DNA from: Phormidium tenue FACHB-886
GTDB lineage: Bacteria > Cyanobacteriota > Cyanobacteriia > Elainellales > Elainellaceae
Assembly (NCBI RefSeq): GCF_014764505.1
Contig: NZ_JACXWX010000002.1
Location: 186,001 to 250,000, forward strand
Direction: 5' to 3'
DNA: 64,000 nt
Part shown: one piece after another, positions 17,963 through 25,713 of the stretch
How positions within the stretch are numbered: the stretch's first letter is position 1
Layout of the letters: each line of letters starts with the position of its first letter
Translations under genes and position numbers: made by a program
The notes under the pieces: generated by a model
Told to the model about the DNA's origin: nothing
Seen by the model: the letters and a program-made list of their open reading frames with translations, nothing else
Database searches by the model: none

Positions 17963-18300
17963 TCGCCCCTTTTTCTCTTTAACCTTTTCCTAGAGCTGCT
18001 CTACAGCTTGCTATCTTTTAGGCTTAGCATTTGCTACTTTGCAGGTGATAGTCCGCTCTATTTACTGGGCATACTAAGTGCAAACTCAATAGATGCACTT
18101 GCTCTCAGTTCCACCAGCAACCCCAACAAAACGATGCTGCCAGGGCTGAGAGTTTTGTTCGTATGGCTTCGGTATAGCCAAGGAAACTATCAGTACTATC
18201 TCTAGTATCTCTCGTTGTTTGGTATTAATCCGTACTTACCCGCATAGCAACTCCTGCTCATTTCACTTAGAACTGAAGAATGTTTTAGAGGAAATATTCA
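17963..18300. other. Intergenic region upstream of the nonapeptide-repeat gene
   Basis: About 340 bp without a coding frame of its own. It should contain the promoter of the following secreted protein. Nothing else is recognisable. Confidence 0.4.
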
Positions 18301-18591
18301 GTGAAAAAGCTCCTTGTGCTTTGCGGTATTGTTCTATGTGCTTTGGGTTCAAGCTTGCCTGTAATGGCTCAAGAGGTAGATGTATACGAGCATGAAGACG
18401 GCAGCGTGACTGCTGTTGATAGCGAGGGCAACGCTGCTCACGTTGATGCAGAGGGTAGTACCACCGTTGTTGACGACGAGGGGAATGTTACTCATGAGGA
18501 CGTAGACGGCAGCGTGACTGCTGTTGACAGCGAGGGCAACGCTGCTCACGTTGATGCAGAAGGTAATACAACAGTGATTATCCAAGAATAG
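18301..18591 (+). CDS. Small secreted protein built of seven 9-residue acidic repeats
   Basis: A 96-residue protein with GTG start (GAGG ribosome site) and a signal peptide ending at VMAQ. The mature part, from about residue 31, is seven tandem nonapeptides: EDGSVTAV, DSEGNAAHV, DAEGSTTVV, DDEGNVTHE, DVDGSVTAV, DSEGNAAHV, DAEGNTTVI. The pattern DxEGxxxxV, with acidic residues at fixed spacing and a beta-prone end, resembles calcium-binding beta-roll repeats, though it is not the GGxGxD RTX consensus. The DNA shows a 108 bp duplication (18397 and 18505). Secretion is well supported; metal binding is inferred. Confidence 0.75.
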   Translation: MKKLLVLCGIVLCALGSSLPVMAQEVDVYEHEDGSVTAVDSEGNAAHVDAEGSTTVVDDEGNVTHEDVDGSVTAVDSEGNAAHVDAEGNTTVIIQE

Positions 18592-18624
18592 GTCTCTACT
18601 AGTTCTCCATACTGTCGCTGTAAG

Positions 18625-18657
18625 AAAGGATGGACGAATCAGATCGTCCATCCTTTT
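18625..18657 (+). terminator. Intrinsic terminator
   Basis: A perfect stem AAAGGATGGACGA with TCGTCCATCCTTT, six-base loop, followed by TT, 34 bases after the secreted-repeat gene. Confidence 0.85.
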
Positions 18658-18924
18658 TGGCGTTTTGTTTAAGAAGATGTTTGAGAAACCTTTGTTCAAC
18701 CACCAAATTGCTCGATTCCCCTAAATGCCCCTATCCTTCAGCAGGCAAAACCTAGAAAAAGGAACCTTAAGACTGGAACAAACTACTCACCAAACGCTAT
18801 AGATTAGACAGGACTGACGTATTTTGCATTGGTGTAGTAGTGGAAACTTACTGAACCAGTACGGAATGCACCAGAAATAGAGGATTGCGTAAGTCCTGTT
18901 AGCTTGAGGGGTAGAGAATGCAGA

Positions 18925-19743
18925 ATGAATCGAATTTTTGTGCCTGGTGTTGCGCTGTTAAACAGTCCAGTAGAACCGATAGGGTTAACCTGGTGGTTTG
19001 CCTTCGTGGGAAACAAGCTGCTGGTTGAAGCTAAAACACACCAGATTCCTGTTTTAGCAAGCCTGACCCAGATTGGCTTGCAGCCAGTGCGATCGCAGTA
19101 TCTTGGTATGTTAGACGGTCAACCCTGTTATGCGGTAGAGCTGCCCGACGACACCGTACCGCCTACAGGTATGGCATTGCTAGGCTTACGAGAACTTTAT
19201 CCAACCTTAGGGGAAGATCTATTTGCGCTTGCAGGTCGAGCTGTGCAGATCAAGGAGTGGGATCGAACCCATCAATACTGTGGATACTGCGCTACACCGA
19301 CCACACAAATGCCTGACGAACGCTCGAAGCGTTGTCCGAATTGTGGTTTAGTCAGTTATCCCAGGCTTTCGCCTGCTGTAATTATGTTGATCTCACGTGG
19401 CGAAGAAGTGCTGCTAGCACGCTCCCCGCGCTTCCCGCCAGGTATGTATAGTATTTTGGCTGGCTTTGTCGAAGCAGGCGAATCTCTGGAAGAAACCGTA
19501 ATTCGAGAAGTGCGTGAAGAAGTGGGAATTGAGATCGCCAACATCCGCTACTTTGGTTCGCAGCCTTGGCCCTTCCCCAACTCGTTGATGATCGGCTTTA
19601 CTGCCACTTATGCGGGTGGAGAATTGGCGATCGATTTGCAAGAGATAGTAGATGCTGCCTGGTTTTATAAACACAGCCTGCCCCAAATTCCACCTAAACC
19701 GAGTATTGCCCGTAAACTGTTGGACTGGTTTGTGAGCAGCTAG
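18925..19743 (+). CDS. nudC: NAD(+) diphosphatase (NudC, Nudix hydrolase)
   Basis: A 272-residue protein that hydrolyses NAD(H) to NMN(H) and AMP and can decap NAD-capped RNA. It has the NudC zinc ribbon (YCGYC...CPNC, residues ~120-145), the Nudix box GFVEAGESLEETVIREVREE extending to VGIEI, and the NudC-specific SQPWPFPNSLM motif that follows it. The ATG at 18925 gives a normal start; an in-frame TTG at 18904 would add seven unlikely residues. It is single and convergent with the ferritin-like gene. Identification is confident. Confidence 0.95.
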   Translation: MNRIFVPGVALLNSPVEPIGLTWWFAFVGNKLLVEAKTHQIPVLASLTQIGLQPVRSQYLGMLDGQPCYAVELPDDTVPPTGMALLGLRELYPTLGEDLFALAGRAVQIKEWDRTHQYCGYCATPTTQMPDERSKRCPNCGLVSYPRLSPAVIMLISRGEEVLLARSPRFPPGMYSILAGFVEAGESLEETVIREVREEVGIEIANIRYFGSQPWPFPNSLMIGFTATYAGGELAIDLQEIVDAAWFYKHSLPQIPPKPSIARKLLDWFVSS

Positions 19744-19758
19744 TAGCAAGTTGTATTT

Positions 19759-19848
19759 TGAATCGTTAGGACAAGTATTGTAGTGTGAAAGCTCTGCTGT
19801 GTGGAGCTTTCACACTACAACTATCAATTTAGGCACCTCGCGCCATAA
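19759..19848 (+). repeat. MITE-like dispersed repeat, copy C (partial), with long hairpin
   Basis: TTAGGACAA is followed by a perfect 17 bp hairpin (19778-19794 with 19804-19820, nine-base loop) and then CAATTTAGGCACCTCGCG and CCATAA. The order matches copy B (AGGACAA, hairpin, right end), but the left TAGCGCTACGC end is not recognisable. It lies between convergent genes nudC and the ferritin-like gene. Confidence 0.5.
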
Positions 19849-19908
19849 CGTTGAGCTTTTGAGTCATGAATGAGAACAATCACAACTCATTACCTACTCA
19901 AACAGCAA

Positions 19909-20670
19909 TTAAGCTACAGCTAAATCATTTGAAGTAGATTCTGCCATCTCTGTCGGTACTCCATCTCGCGCCATCGACGGCAGCTTACCCCCCTGCTTCA
20001 CCAGGTTTGTCACCATGGCTACCAAGGCATTAACCTTGCGGGTACGCCAGTTATCGACCAGGGCAGTTACTTCTGCATAGGGCATACGGCGCTGCATCGC
20101 TTCCAGCAGATAAGCAGCATGACCTTCTTCGTCTTTAGCAACACTGAGCAAGCCTTTCTTCAGATTGACGCTAGCGGCATCTGTGTCCGGCAAGGCGTTT
20201 GCCATGCGAACGAAATCTTTACAGGCGTCTAGCTCTAGGATATAGGTGCTGGCCAAAAACACCACCCAGTCGATCGCATCGGGCGATAAGTCTTTCTGCG
20301 CATAACCCTCAAAGTAGGCAGCAAAGAAGGGGCTACGGCGGCGGTTGTCAGGTTGGTTTTCAGGAGTCTTCTCAGGAATCGATTTGAGATCGATTACTTG
20401 TTTATCGAGCTGCTTGAGAGCGTGGGCAAAAATCTGCCCGTGGCGGTGTTCGTCTTGGGCATGTTTTGCGAGTTTTTCAGCAAGCCATTCATCGCCTTCG
20501 TCGAGCGCTCGCTGCTGCAGCGCTTGCAGAAAGGGCACAGAGCCGGATTCTGCTAGCTGAAACCCTGCCAGCATATCAGGACGAGTGCGTAGGTCACGCA
20601 GGTTACGAGCAGTGACATAGGCGATGGCGCCAGAGCCTGCTAAGTGAAGAAATTGCGTCAACAGGTTCAT
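19909..20670 (-). CDS. Ferritin-like di-iron domain protein
   Basis: A 253-residue four-helix-bundle protein. Metal-ligand motifs of the ferritin-like superfamily are visible: E at LAESGS, HAQDEHRHGQIF (ExxH type, residues ~69-80), YILELDACKDF and KDEEGHAAYLLEA (ExxH, residues ~180). This is the two-pair EXXH arrangement of rubrerythrin- or AurF/Ferritin-like di-iron proteins. It could oxidise or store iron or act on peroxide; which is unknown. The N-terminal 60 residues contain the LAGSGAIAYVTARNLRDL segment. A 246 bp gap separates it from its divergent neighbour. Confidence 0.7.
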   Translation of the reverse strand: MNLLTQFLHLAGSGAIAYVTARNLRDLRTRPDMLAGFQLAESGSVPFLQALQQRALDEGDEWLAEKLAKHAQDEHRHGQIFAHALKQLDKQVIDLKSIPEKTPENQPDNRRRSPFFAAYFEGYAQKDLSPDAIDWVVFLASTYILELDACKDFVRMANALPDTDAASVNLKKGLLSVAKDEEGHAAYLLEAMQRRMPYAEVTALVDNWRTRKVNALVAMVTNLVKQGGKLPSMARDGVPTEMAESTSNDLAVA

Positions 20671-20916
20671 GATCTAGTTTGTGGAGAAAGAACCAGTGTG
20701 ATCGTAACGCGGAAAGCTGGCGAGGGGCAGCGATCGCAGCTTGTTGCTTGAATTATTCTTCAATCTTCTGCCATATGTTTGCATTATTGCTGTCAAATGC
20801 TAGAGCTAAATTAAAAACCATCGGTCTCTGTGAATAGAGATCTAGAAATAGACAGCTAGTCTTAATTGACTGGTTCGACAGGTCCTGTTCTTGAGCTCAT
20901 ACAGGAGGTTAAAATC

Positions 20917-21309
20917 ATGGTTCGGCACTCAAAGTTTTTTGTCTTGTCTACTTTAGTTGCAACGAGTTTCGCTAGCTTGACACTGCTGACGGCAAAACCA
21001 GCAGCGGCAGAAGGAAATCTTTTACGGGATATTGGCATTGGCGCTGGTACAGGCGCATCGGCTGGCACACTTACAAACAATGACTCAACGCTCTCCAATA
21101 CAATTAATGGGGCGGCAGCAGGGGCGGCTGTAAATACGGTTCGCCACGGTTCTGGCTCTGGTAGAGGGCAGCAAGACTTAGTGCGCGACACGGCAGTAGG
21201 AGCAGCAGCCAGCACCGTAACGGGCATTCTAACAAACCGTGACAATCCGCTTAGCAACGCTGCCAATGGGGCAGCGGCAGGAGCGTTGATTAATTTGATT
21301 GGGCGCTAA
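20917..21309 (+). CDS. Small secreted glycine-zipper protein
   Basis: A 130-residue protein with a signal peptide (FFVLSTLVATSFASLTLLTA, AAA). The mature part has two similar halves, each beginning (L/V)xRDxxxG and holding Gly/Ala-rich membrane-active helices: IGIGAGTGASAGTL and NGAAAGAAVNTV in the first, TAVGAAASTVTGIL and NGAAAGALINLI in the second, linked by NNDSTLSN and NRDNPLSN. GGAGG precedes the ATG at 20917. Such zippers occur in surface lipoproteins and envelope-associated proteins; the function is unknown. Confidence 0.65.
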   Translation: MVRHSKFFVLSTLVATSFASLTLLTAKPAAAEGNLLRDIGIGAGTGASAGTLTNNDSTLSNTINGAAAGAAVNTVRHGSGSGRGQQDLVRDTAVGAAASTVTGILTNRDNPLSNAANGAAAGALINLIGR

Positions 21310-21374
21310 ACCCGACTTGAGCGGCAGCGGATAAGGCGATCTGTGATGCTCATTATGATGCTATACACCTGATG

Positions 21375-21450
21375 ATGATATGCGCCTGGATTAAAATTCT
21401 TTTTGTGTAGAAGGTTTGTCCTACACGTATAGGCATAGCGCTACATCTAA
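21375..21450 (-). repeat. MITE-like dispersed repeat, copy D
   Basis: Read on the minus strand from 21447 to 21381 it gives GATGTAGCGCTATGC, then TGTAGGACAAACCTTCTACA, CAAAAAGAATTTTAATCCAG and GCGCATA, the same order of blocks as copy A at 2176-2247. A short internal stem (GTGTAG/CTACAC) replaces the long hairpin. Confidence 0.6.
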
Positions 21451-21467
21451 CCGTTGCCGTGCGGGTA

Positions 21468-21516
21468 TAAGAACTGTTTAAGCGTTGCGCAGAGCGCAAC
21501 GCTTAAACAGTTCTTA
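21468..21516. terminator. Long perfect hairpin between convergent genes
   Basis: A perfect 23 bp stem (21468-21490 with 21494-21516), AGA loop, between the glycine-zipper gene (stop 21309) and the HEAT gene (stop 21543). It has no U tract but should end or stabilise both transcripts. Confidence 0.7.
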
Positions 21517-21542
21517 GGATCTTTTTGGGAAACTGCTGTAAT

Positions 21543-22790
21543 CTAACCCCACTCCTGCAGTGCGATCGCCACTCCCCGCTGCAGTTCTAGATTCTCTTGA
21601 TCTGCAGCCGCTAAAGCCTGTAGCTTTTCATAAGCGATCTGGGGTTCTAGCTGCTTGAGGGCGGCGATCGCATGGAATCTGATGCTAGCGTTCTCATCGG
21701 CCAGCAGCTCAATTAGCGGATCGATGGCTTCTATCTGACCCAGTTGTCCTAAACTCAGGGCAATTGCCTGCTTGCTCTGTGGAGATTGAGCGATTGGCTG
21801 TTGGGTTTGCAGGAGCTGGAGCAGGATCGCAGCGGCTTGGGGTTTCGCAAATTCGACTCGTCCAAGGGCAGATAGCGCCTCAGAGTAGGCAGCGGGTGGA
21901 TTGGCAAACAGCAGATTAGCCAAGCCTTCTAAGGCTGTGGGAGTACCGACCCAAACGATGGCTCGAATCGTCTCGGTTTGCAGTGGAGCAGGCGTATGGG
22001 GCGATTGCAGCACCTCTAGAAGCGCAGCAACGGCTGCAGGAGTACCGATGCGTCCGAGGGCGATCGCCGTTTGCTGGCACACATCTAAGTTGAGATCCCA
22101 AAGCAAGGGACGGAGCTGCTGGACTAGGGCTGGAGCAGCGTTTAGGTTGGACTGCAGCCCCAATGCAATAACCGCAGCATGACGGACTTGGGCAACAGGA
22201 TCGCTGAGGGCATTGAGCAGGGCAGCGGAAATGTCGGGGTGCTGAAAGTCGCTAAGGGCATTGAGGGCAGCCGCCCGCAACGTGGGAGAAGCATGCCCCA
22301 CGGCAGCAAGCAGCGGTGGAATAATGTCAGGATGACGAATCTGGGTGAGGGCTTGCAGGGCGATCGAGTGAGTCAATTCTTCCTGGAGCAGGGTGCAGAG
22401 GGGCGCAATTGCAGGCGCACCCATGCCTGCCAGAGCAGTTGCTGCCATTCCCGCCACATCTTCATGCTCAGTTGACTGAATCAGGTTTACCAAAGCGTTC
22501 AGGGCGGCAGGATGCTCTAGGTTGCCTAAAGTTCGGGCAATGAACCACGTCAGCTCCCAGTCATCGCTTTCGCCATCCGAGTCTTCCTGAAGCAGAGCCA
22601 ATAGGGGCGCGATCGCTGCTTCGCCAAACGACGCAATTACTTTGGCAGCGCTCCAGCGGCTTTGGAAGTCTCCCCATTGCAGCTCAGCTAGTGCCGAAGC
22701 TAAGCCACGATCCACGCTGAGATCAGCAGGGCTAGAGGAATCGGGGGACGGGACTGGCAGCCGAGCAGCAGATGCAGAATGATCAGACAT
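21543..22790 (-). CDS. HEAT-repeat protein
   Basis: A 415-residue all-helical protein made almost entirely of HEAT/PBS-lyase repeats, each ~31 residues with a pattern such as LGNLEHPAALNALVNLIQ, AGMGAPAIAPLCTLLQE, IRHPDIIPPLLAAVGH and LGRIGTPAAVAALLEVLQ. Repeats of this type are found in phycobilin lyases (CpcE/F) and in general scaffolds; no lyase catalytic feature can be asserted. It is a soluble protein-protein interaction solenoid with no signal peptide. The start at 22790 is the first ATG of the frame. Confidence 0.8.
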   Translation of the reverse strand: MSDHSASAARLPVPSPDSSSPADLSVDRGLASALAELQWGDFQSRWSAAKVIASFGEAAIAPLLALLQEDSDGESDDWELTWFIARTLGNLEHPAALNALVNLIQSTEHEDVAGMAATALAGMGAPAIAPLCTLLQEELTHSIALQALTQIRHPDIIPPLLAAVGHASPTLRAAALNALSDFQHPDISAALLNALSDPVAQVRHAAVIALGLQSNLNAAPALVQQLRPLLWDLNLDVCQQTAIALGRIGTPAAVAALLEVLQSPHTPAPLQTETIRAIVWVGTPTALEGLANLLFANPPAAYSEALSALGRVEFAKPQAAAILLQLLQTQQPIAQSPQSKQAIALSLGQLGQIEAIDPLIELLADENASIRFHAIAALKQLEPQIAYEKLQALAAADQENLELQRGVAIALQEWG

Positions 22791-23909
22791 GAGGGCGTTG
22801 TTGTGGAAGTGAGTAATTGCAGCGAAACAAGGCGGAGTGTTGGAACAAGTTAGGCAACTATAGGACTGCTAGAAATGCAAACAGTTCTGTCGCCGAGTCT
22901 ACTTTAATTTCAATACCCTGAAAACACTCACAAGGTGAGATTTGAGAAGCATTAACTCATTTTATGCGGAATAAGCATCTGAGGATACGTAAAATTCATG
23001 AGCGCGAATATTTGGTAACAGACAATACGATTTTCCTCCGATTTCTTCAATAACTTGTATTCAGTTGATGCAATTGCACAGCCGCACTTTATAACTTTGG
23101 ATGTGGAAAGTCGTCACCAAAGTGTATTTAACCTGATTGCCCTAAATATTGATTCAATGGTTGAAAACCTGCTGCTAAAATCTTTATTTCGATCTTTTAC
23201 AGGAATGGCTGAAGAATAAAAAGTATTATTTGCTTCATTCTCTGAATTTCGTGACTTCAGAGGCTTGGTTCAGATGAAAACTGCTATAGCCTTTCAAGGT
23301 TTTGTGATTTATTTTGTAGACGAGCAGGTTATCTCAAAGTCTAAATTCAACTTCTAGGAAGATTGACTTAAAGACAGTAATTCAACTCTTAGAAGAAGTT
23401 AAACAAAGTTAATCCTGAGTTCTAGAAATCGATAGCTTGGTTACAGAATCAGATTTGTGCAAGGGGATAGGTTTAGGTTAAATCGTGTTTTTAAGAAGAG
23501 TGATTGAAAGACTTGAAAGACGGACAAGAAGTATTAACTGCTCATCTCCTACAGTTTTCGATATAGAGGCTCGCGAACCAATCTTTGTTCAAAGTTTCCT
23601 CATCTGGGGAATTTTAAGGAACAGTTTTGAGCCAGCACTGTAATAGCTGTCTTCTTCTATCAACTTCTCTCACATCCACAAGAATTAAGAGGTAGATTTG
23701 TGAATGCAATTTTTGAGTGGTTCGTATCGAGGTGGAGCACGGGATCTCAAGCTTCTGTAGCCAACTTACAGCCGATCGCCATCCACATTGCAGTCGATCG
23801 TCCGCCCTCTAGCCGTTCTAACCGTTGCTAGCCTTCTCAAACTCTCCCTTAGGATAGATGCAGTCTTTGCATACGAAAGATGCAAGAAGAGCATAATCTC
23901 TTAAGTTTT
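22791..23909. other. Long non-coding region upstream of the nitrate operon (~1.1 kb)
   Basis: AT-rich, without an open frame that looks coding on either strand. It may contain an unannotated small RNA or a leader, but I see no tRNA, riboswitch core or transposon. Its right end is the NtcA-dependent promoter. Confidence 0.5.
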
Positions 23910-23951
23910 GTAACTAGCGCTACGAATTTTGCCTTTAAACATCCTTAACCT
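23910..23951 (+). promoter_or_regulatory. NtcA-activated (class II) promoter of the nitrate operon
   Basis: GTA-N8-TAC at 23910-23923 matches the NtcA consensus exactly. A TAN3T-type -10 box (TAACCT, 23946-23951) follows after 22 bases, the spacing seen at NtcA-activated promoters. Transcription would start ~45 bases before the nirA GTG. NtcA is the 2-oxoglutarate-responsive nitrogen regulator of cyanobacteria. Confidence 0.85.
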
Positions 23952-24001
23952 AATCAATCAAACGGCTGTAGTGCAGCCTAGTCCTAAACCAGGAGGACGA
24001 C

Positions 24002-25540
24002 GTGACTAGCCTAGTAAGCAATCCAGCGACCAGTCTCAATAAGTTTGAAAAGTTTAAAGCAGAGAAAGACGGCTTGGCAGTCAAGCAAGAGCTTGACCAT
24101 TTCGCCCAAATCGGCTGGGAAGCGATGGATGAAACCGACCGTGAACACCGATTGAAGTGGCTAGGCATCTTTTTCCGTCCCGTCACGCCCGGCAAGTTTA
24201 TGATGCGGCTGCGGCTGCCGGCGGGCATCCTCACCAGCCAGAATTTACGAGTGCTGGCAGAGATCGTGCAGCGCTATGGAGAAGACGGCAACGCTGATAT
24301 TACAACGCGCCAAAATTTGCAGCTGCGCGGCATCCGAATTGAAGATGTGCCCGATATCTTCAATCGTTTAAAAGCGGCAGGGATGACTAGCGTTCAGTCC
24401 GGTATGGATAATGTTCGTAATATCACTACTTCGCCGATCGCCGGATTAGACCGCGACGAGCTGATCGACGTGCGGGAGCTGGCGCAGCAGGTGCAGGACA
24501 TGATCACCAATTCTGGTGAAGGCAATCCTGAATTCACGAATCTGCCGCGCAAGTTTAATATTGCGATCGAAGGCGGACGCGATAACTCGATCCATGCTGA
24601 GATCAACGATATTGCATTTTTACCCGCCTTCAAAAATGGAATGCTGGGCTTCAATGTAATTGTGGGTGGCTTCTTTTCGGCTAAGCGCTGTGCAGCCGCA
24701 GTGCCGCTAGATGCTTGGGTTCCACCCGAAGATGTTGTGCCATTGTGCCGCGCTATTTTGGAAATTTACCGCGACTATGGGCTGCGGGCAAATCGCCAGA
24801 AAGCCAGATTGATGTGGCTGATCGATGAGTGGGGCATTGGCAAATTCCGGGCAACGCTAGAGCAGCAGCTGGGGCATCCCCTTGCGACTATTGACGCCCA
24901 GGATGAAACCGATCGAGAGAAGCGCGATCACCTCGGCGTTTATTCACAAAAGCAGCCTGGTTTGAACTATGTGGGGCTGCATGTGCCGATCGGTCGGCTA
25001 TTTGCGCCGGATATGTTTGAGCTGGCACGGCTGGCAGAAGTGTATGGCAGCGGCGAACTGCGCTTAACGGTTGAGCAAAATCTGATCATTCCCAACATTC
25101 CTGATTCGCGGCTGGATGTCTTCTTGCAAGAACCCATTTTGTCAAAGTTTTCGATCGCCCCAACTCCCTTGGTGCGATCGCTCGTCTCCTGTACGGGGTC
25201 GCAGTTCTGCAACTTTGCCCTGATCGAAACCAAAAATCGGGCTTTGGCAATGATCCAGGAGCTAGAGCAAGAAGTAGAGCTAACACAGCCCGTGCGGATT
25301 CACTGGACGGGTTGCCCTAACTCCTGCGGACAGCCCCAAGTTGCCGACATCGGCTTAATGGGAACCAAAGTTCGCAAAGATGGCAAAGCTGCCGAAGGGG
25401 TAGACCTCTACATGGGTGGAAAGGTTGGCAAGGACGCGCATCTGGGCACTTGTGTCCAGAAAGGTATTCCTTGCGATGACCTCAAACCCGTTCTCAAGAA
25501 TTTGCTGATCGAGCAGTTTGGCGCTCGCAGCAAAGGCTAA
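24002..25540 (+). CDS. nirA: Ferredoxin-nitrite reductase NirA
   Basis: A 512-residue cytoplasmic enzyme that reduces nitrite to ammonium with six electrons from ferredoxin. The [4Fe-4S]/sirohaem cysteines are Cys397 and Cys403 (SCTGSQFCN) and Cys438 and Cys442 (HWTGCPNSCG). The two nitrite/sulfite reductase half-domains are visible (LRVLAEIVQRYGEDGNADIT, VGGFFSAKRCA). GTG start with AGGAGG upstream. It is the first gene of the nirA-nrtABCD-narB operon. Length and motifs are typical of plant/cyanobacterial NirA. Confidence 0.97.
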   Translation: MTSLVSNPATSLNKFEKFKAEKDGLAVKQELDHFAQIGWEAMDETDREHRLKWLGIFFRPVTPGKFMMRLRLPAGILTSQNLRVLAEIVQRYGEDGNADITTRQNLQLRGIRIEDVPDIFNRLKAAGMTSVQSGMDNVRNITTSPIAGLDRDELIDVRELAQQVQDMITNSGEGNPEFTNLPRKFNIAIEGGRDNSIHAEINDIAFLPAFKNGMLGFNVIVGGFFSAKRCAAAVPLDAWVPPEDVVPLCRAILEIYRDYGLRANRQKARLMWLIDEWGIGKFRATLEQQLGHPLATIDAQDETDREKRDHLGVYSQKQPGLNYVGLHVPIGRLFAPDMFELARLAEVYGSGELRLTVEQNLIIPNIPDSRLDVFLQEPILSKFSIAPTPLVRSLVSCTGSQFCNFALIETKNRALAMIQELEQEVELTQPVRIHWTGCPNSCGQPQVADIGLMGTKVRKDGKAAEGVDLYMGGKVGKDAHLGTCVQKGIPCDDLKPVLKNLLIEQFGARSKG

Positions 25541-25557
25541 TACAGTCTGGGTATCGT

Positions 25558-25586
25558 ACAACTTATACAAGCTTCGTATAAGTTGT
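25558..25586 (+). terminator. Hairpin between nirA and nrtA
   Basis: A perfect 11 bp stem (ACAACTTATAC with GTATAAGTTGT), AAGCTTC loop, 18 bases after the nirA stop. It lacks a U tract and lies inside the operon, so it is more likely an mRNA processing or stabilising structure than a full stop. Confidence 0.55.
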
Positions 25587-25713
25587 GCGGTCTAGATAGC
25601 AAGTTCTGTTTGTTAATTTGTCTCTCGGTTAGTCTCCCCTAATTGTTTTATCGCGATCGCAGACTTGACGATCGCGCATACCCCCCTGAATTTACAAAAA
25701 CACGGAAACTTCA

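Noticed and set aside
25557..25569. GTA-N7-TAC sequence before nrtA
   Set aside because: The spacing is seven, not eight, so it is not an NtcA box; it belongs to the hairpin at 25558-25586.
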